Positions 6,264-8,546 of a stretch of 8,546 nucleotides of DNA are shown one piece after another. The position numbers and the translations under genes were made by a program. The notes below the pieces were generated by a model. That model was not told the origin of the DNA. It ran no database searches and worked only from the letters and a program-made list of their open reading frames with translations. Source of the stretch: an uncultured Clostridia bacterium (GTDB taxonomy: Bacteria; Bacillota; Clostridia; Oscillospirales; Oscillospiraceae); assembly GCA_946619065.1 (NCBI GenBank), contig CAMOLY010000044.1, positions 1 through 8,546 on the forward strand, in the 5' to 3' direction. Positions within the stretch are counted from its first letter, which is position 1; the number at the start of each line of letters is the position of its first letter.

Positions 6264-7847
6264 TTACCCCGCCTCAGGATGGTTGACCACTCCGATGAAG
6301 AGCGGCAGACCGTCCGGACTGGTGATCGCGAAGACAAAGGGGCGGTTGAGTCTCAGCGTCAGCCGCTCCGGTTCCTCCTGGGACGGCGCGTCGCCGGGCG
6401 CCGCCGAAGTAAAGGCGGCGGCTTCACAGCCTTTTTCATCGATCCTCACCCGTGCGGCATGGAGGAAGCCCTGGAGGTAGCAGGGGGTGTCCTCCGCCAG
6501 CAGCGGGGAGAAGTCCGCCAAATCGGAGCGGAAGACCGAGCGGACGCCCAGTCTGCTGAGTGTGTCGGTCAGATCGAGAGCAGCATCCACGTCGAATTTC
6601 GGGACGGAGAAGTCCACCAGGCAGAGCCGGTGCGCCAGCGCGTCCCGGCCCGCATCGGAGCCGAGAAAGGCCAGCGCGTCCGGCTGCCGCAGCAGCTCCT
6701 CCGGGCTCATGCCCTTGTCCGGCAGCAGGAAATACATGGTTCCGCCGCCCTGGAGGGACTTGCCGATGGCGGTAAAGCCGTTCTCCGTCCAGGCATCCGT
6801 TTTCTCGCCGCCGTGGAGGAAGTCTGTCTGTTCCTCCCCGTTCGGCCCGGAAAAGGCGCCGGGTCGGGTATTGGACTCGTAGAAGCCCTCCTCCCAGGAC
6901 GCCTTGTAGTAGATCGTCGAGAGCAGCACCGCCAGCGTATCGCCGCCTGTCCCGAATGCTCCGGCCTGCTGATCCAGCAGATTTCCGGTGTGAGCGTTGA
7001 TCCAGGTCCGGATTGCCTGATCGTAGGACTCGCTTCCCATCCGGCCGGAATAGGCGGAGGCGTAGTAGTCGGAAGCGAGGGTTTGGAGCGTGCCTGCGTT
7101 GTATCGGACCGCGTCACTCAGCCAGATTGAGGCGGCTGGAATTGAGGTCAGAAGCTCCGGGTCATCGCTGTAGGAGGCCTCCCAGAGGGCCTTCCCCTCC
7201 GTCCGCAGGGTTTCCGGATCCGGGGCCGAGAGCAGGCGCAGCAGCTCCTGCCGCGTCGCGCCTCCGGTGACCTCAGTCAGCATCGACAGGGCCAGATAGA
7301 CGTTGACCGGGGCATAGAGGCGGTTCTCCCCTGCCGATTCGCCCAGCACCGCCGGAACCGTCCCGGCCAGGAAGGGCTGCAGCGCTGCGGTCTGCGCATC
7401 GGTCAGGCGCAGGGCATCATACCGGCTTTGCCAGGCGGCGGGATCTGCCGACTGGGCGGGCGTCTTCGGATAGGTGGGCGCGGAGAGCTGATAGAGCCGG
7501 ATCGTGCCCTCCGCCGCTTCGATTTCGCCGGAGGCGGTCATTGAATCGCCGGTGGGCGTCGGCGCGGAGGCCGAGGTTGGTTTGGGCGGCTGCGTCTGGC
7601 TCTCCGTCTGGTTTTGTGTGTCTGTCGGGCCGATGGTCTGCTCCGGCGCGGCGCCGGGTTTCGGGGCTTTGCGCAGACGCGGCAGAACGACCGCGCCGCT
7701 CAATACTGCCAGAGCAAGGACCGCCGCGATCCCGCCGAGCCAGAGCAGCCGCTTCGGGCGTCCGGTCCGGACCAGCGGTTTTCCGCCCTGCTCGATCTGA
7801 TCGTCCCGCAGGTCGGTGATCGCGTCATATAACTGATCTTGTTTCAC
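6264..7847 (-). CDS. Membrane-anchored serpin, probable anti-sigma partner of the upstream sigma factor
   Basis: Starting at GTG 7847, the product is 527 residues. Residues 1-33 are a cytoplasmic tail (LYDAITDLRDDQIEQGG) of the kind seen in clostridial anti-sigma-like proteins encoded after sigma genes. Residues 34-55 form one membrane helix preceded by R30-P-K-R33, so the rest should be outside. Residues 56-115 are a Pro/Thr/Gln linker. Residues about 148-525 are a full-length serpin fold: YAPVNVYLALSML (178-190), TWINAHTGNLL (281-291), TIYYKASWEEGF (311-322), VDFSVPKFDV (411-420), hinge EKGCEAAAFT (471-480) and the C-terminal signature NRPFVFAI followed by PLFIGVV. The hinge has small residues at P12-P10, favouring an inhibitory, shape-changing serpin, but P14 is Cys rather than the usual Thr. 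The start overlaps the sigma gene stop by four bases (GTGA), implying translational coupling. Serpin identity is firm; the anti-sigma role is inferred from position and topology. Confidence 0.9.
   Translation of the reverse strand: MKQDQLYDAITDLRDDQIEQGGKPLVRTGRPKRLLWLGGIAAVLALAVLSGAVVLPRLRKAPKPGAAPEQTIGPTDTQNQTESQTQPPKPTSASAPTPTGDSMTASGEIEAAEGTIRLYQLSAPTYPKTPAQSADPAAWQSRYDALRLTDAQTAALQPFLAGTVPAVLGESAGENRLYAPVNVYLALSMLTEVTGGATRQELLRLLSAPDPETLRTEGKALWEASYSDDPELLTSIPAASIWLSDAVRYNAGTLQTLASDYYASAYSGRMGSESYDQAIRTWINAHTGNLLDQQAGAFGTGGDTLAVLLSTIYYKASWEEGFYESNTRPGAFSGPNGEEQTDFLHGGEKTDAWTENGFTAIGKSLQGGGTMYFLLPDKGMSPEELLRQPDALAFLGSDAGRDALAHRLCLVDFSVPKFDVDAALDLTDTLSRLGVRSVFRSDLADFSPLLAEDTPCYLQGFLHAARVRIDEKGCEAAAFTSAAPGDAPSQEEPERLTLRLNRPFVFAITSPDGLPLFIGVVNHPEAG
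6336..6437 (-). other. Serpin hinge and reactive-centre loop
   Basis: Residues 471-504 run from the hinge E-K-G-C-E-A-A-A-F-T to the P-F of the C-terminal signature. Counting from G473 as P15 puts P1 at A487. However, the segment between that point and the NRPF motif is about five residues longer than in alpha-1-antitrypsin, so the true cleavage bond could lie further along. The loop is rich in Pro and acidic residues (APGDAPSQEEPER). Confidence 0.65.
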
Positions 7848-8401
7848 AGGTTGTATCCCTCCTGTTCCAATCGGTTTTTGAGTTTCCTGCGCAGGGCCAG
7901 AAGCCGCTGCGCCATCGTATTCTGGGTGACGCCAGCCTCGCGGGCGAGCTGTTTGACCGGGACGCCGTACCAATAGCGGCGGACAAAGAGCTGCCGCTGC
8001 GGCGCGCTCAGGCTGTCCACCCAGCTGCGCAGGACCGCGCTCAGCTCGGCACGCTCCACCTCACGCTCCACGGAGTCCGGCGCGGGAAGACAGTCCTCCA
8101 GCTCGGAGAGCAGGGCTTCCATCCCGTCAAAGCGCTTCTTCGCGTGCATCGCCCGCCAGCGGGTGATGGCCAGATTGCGCGTGAGCCGGCCCAGATAAGC
8201 GCGCAGACTGTCCGGACGGCTGGGCGGAATGTCGTTCCAGGCGGCAAGCCAGGTGTCGTTCACGCACTCCTCCGCGTCCTCCGGGCGGGTCAGGACATTC
8301 TGCGCGACGGTGCGGCAATAGGCGCCGTATTTGATCACGGTTTCGTCCAGCGCGCGCTCGCTGCGCCGGAAATAGAGCTCAATGATTGTCTTGTCCTCCA
8401 C
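7844..8401 (-). CDS. Sigma-70 family (ECF-like) RNA polymerase sigma factor
   Basis: The 185-residue protein has the two-domain layout of ECF sigma factors. Region 2 spans about residues 5-90, with DAEECVNDTWLAAW (42-55) as the core-binding helix and SLRAYLGRLTRNLAITRWR (65-83) covering the -10 recognition part. A variable linker covers about 90-115. Region 4 spans about 118-180, with the helix-turn-helix VPVKQLAREAGVTQNTMAQR (147-166) for -35 recognition. There is no region 1.1 or 3. The start is GTG at 8401, with AAAGGAGGA (8414-8406) just upstream; the alternative start with ATG would be well inside region 2. Its stop overlaps the serpin start by four bases. It should direct RNA polymerase to a small regulon that may include its own operon, given the ECF-type promoter upstream. 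I cannot assign a numbered ECF group by eye. Confidence 0.93.
   Translation of the reverse strand: MEDKTIIELYFRRSERALDETVIKYGAYCRTVAQNVLTRPEDAEECVNDTWLAAWNDIPPSRPDSLRAYLGRLTRNLAITRWRAMHAKKRFDGMEALLSELEDCLPAPDSVEREVERAELSAVLRSWVDSLSAPQRQLFVRRYWYGVPVKQLAREAGVTQNTMAQRLLALRRKLKNRLEQEGYNL
7857..7863 (-). promoter_or_regulatory. Ribosome binding site for the serpin, inside the sigma gene
   Basis: AGGAGGG on the minus strand lies 9 bases before the GTG at 7847. It selects the GTG over the upstream in-frame ATG at 7973, which would overlap the sigma gene by about 130 bases and add 42 residues unlike a membrane-protein N-terminus. Confidence 0.8.
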
Positions 8402-8405
8402 GGCG

Positions 8406-8414
8406 TCCTCCTTT
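8406..8414 (-). promoter_or_regulatory. Ribosome binding site for the sigma gene (GTG start)
   Basis: The minus strand reads AAAGGAGGA, four bases before the GTG at 8401. This strong site supports the non-ATG start. Confidence 0.8.
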
Positions 8415-8441
8415 CCCGGAATGGAAGGCCTTCTGCCTATA

Positions 8442-8466
8442 TAGACGCAAGCTGCAGGGAAATGTT
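8442..8466 (-). promoter_or_regulatory. Candidate ECF-type promoter of the sigma/serpin operon
   Basis: On the minus strand, AAC (8466-8464) is followed after 16 bases by CGTCTA (8447-8442). ECF sigma promoters commonly have an AAC-containing -35 and CGTC-type -10 at this spacing, so autoregulation is plausible. An overlapping TATATA (8443-8438) could serve sigma-A, but its matching -35 (AACATT) is poor. The leader would be about 30-35 bases. Confidence 0.5.
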
Positions 8467-8493
8467 AGGCAGGATTCTGAAATATGCAGCCAA

Positions 8494-8546
8494 ATCGGGT
8501 AGGAGGTCACCCATTAGTTGAGTGACCGTCCTCCCACACCACCGTG
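8494..8546 (-). mobile_element. 3' end of a group II intron (domain VI and edge of domain V)
   Basis: Reading the minus strand from 8546, CACGGTGGTGT resembles the 3' arm of domain V. Domain VI follows at 8535-8497: GGG, AGGA, an unpaired C, GGTCACTC, loop AACTAAT, GGGTGACC, TCCT, an unpaired A, CCC. The stem pairs throughout with one G-U. The unpaired A (position 8500) is 7 bases from the predicted intron end GAT (8496-8494), exactly where a group II branch-point adenosine belongs. The catalytic domains and any reverse transcriptase would lie beyond the right edge. It is inserted in the same direction as the sigma operon, about 28 bases upstream of the candidate promoter. Confidence 0.75.

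Noticed and set aside
5985..7130. Plus-strand open frame (381 codons) opposite the lipoprotein and serpin genes
   Set aside because: It runs antisense across two recognisable genes and their intergenic gap and shows no known motif.
7848..7973. Upstream ATG (7973) as the serpin start
   Set aside because: It would overlap the sigma gene by about 130 bases and lacks a good ribosome site; the GTG at 7847 has AGGAGGG and the classic 4-bp stop/start overlap.

Overview
The window looks like a gut-type Gram-positive bacterium of the Clostridia (Oscillospiraceae/ruminococcal style). This is inferred from high G+C coding DNA, strong AAGGAGG ribosome sites, S-layer homology (SLH) domains with TRGE motifs, a glycine-rich 'INGG' repeat surface protein and a clostridial-type serpin. 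No rRNA, tRNA or CRISPR array is visible.

Layout, left to right. (1) A minus-strand gene (1358 to beyond position 1) encodes a secreted protein with seven glycine-rich beta-helix-like repeats; its C-terminus lies outside the window. (2) A 391-bp divergent intergenic region (1359-1749) holds a good sigma-A-type promoter for gene 1 and a weaker candidate for gene 2. (3) A plus-strand gene (1750-5058) encodes a 1102-residue secreted protein: signal peptide, fibronectin-III-like domain, three Ig-like (He_PIG-like) domains, a beta-rich domain, three SLH domains and, at the extreme C-terminus, a stretch matching domains II and III of elongation factor Tu without the GTPase domain. (4) A palindrome-rich block (5071-5257) separates it from convergent genes. 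(5) A minus-strand operon reads sigma factor (8401-7844), membrane-anchored serpin (7847-6264, overlapping by 4 bp) and lipoprotein (6218-5274). (6) At the right edge, 8494-8546, is the 3' end of a group II intron on the minus strand, directly upstream of the operon.

The most interesting proposal is the operon. The second gene has a short cytoplasmic tail, one membrane helix and a complete extracytoplasmic serpin fold, and is translationally coupled to a sigma-70 family (ECF-like) factor. This is the arrangement of a sigma/anti-sigma pair in which the outside sensor would be a serpin, a protein that changes shape irreversibly when a protease cuts its reactive loop. A candidate ECF-type promoter (AAC-N16-CGTC) lies upstream of the sigma gene, consistent with autoregulation. 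The lipoprotein may be the output or a co-sensor. The signalling role is inference; the gene order, overlap, membrane segment and serpin motifs are seen directly.

The second highlight is the EF-Tu-like C-terminus on an exported SLH protein: a translation-factor module apparently reused on the cell surface.
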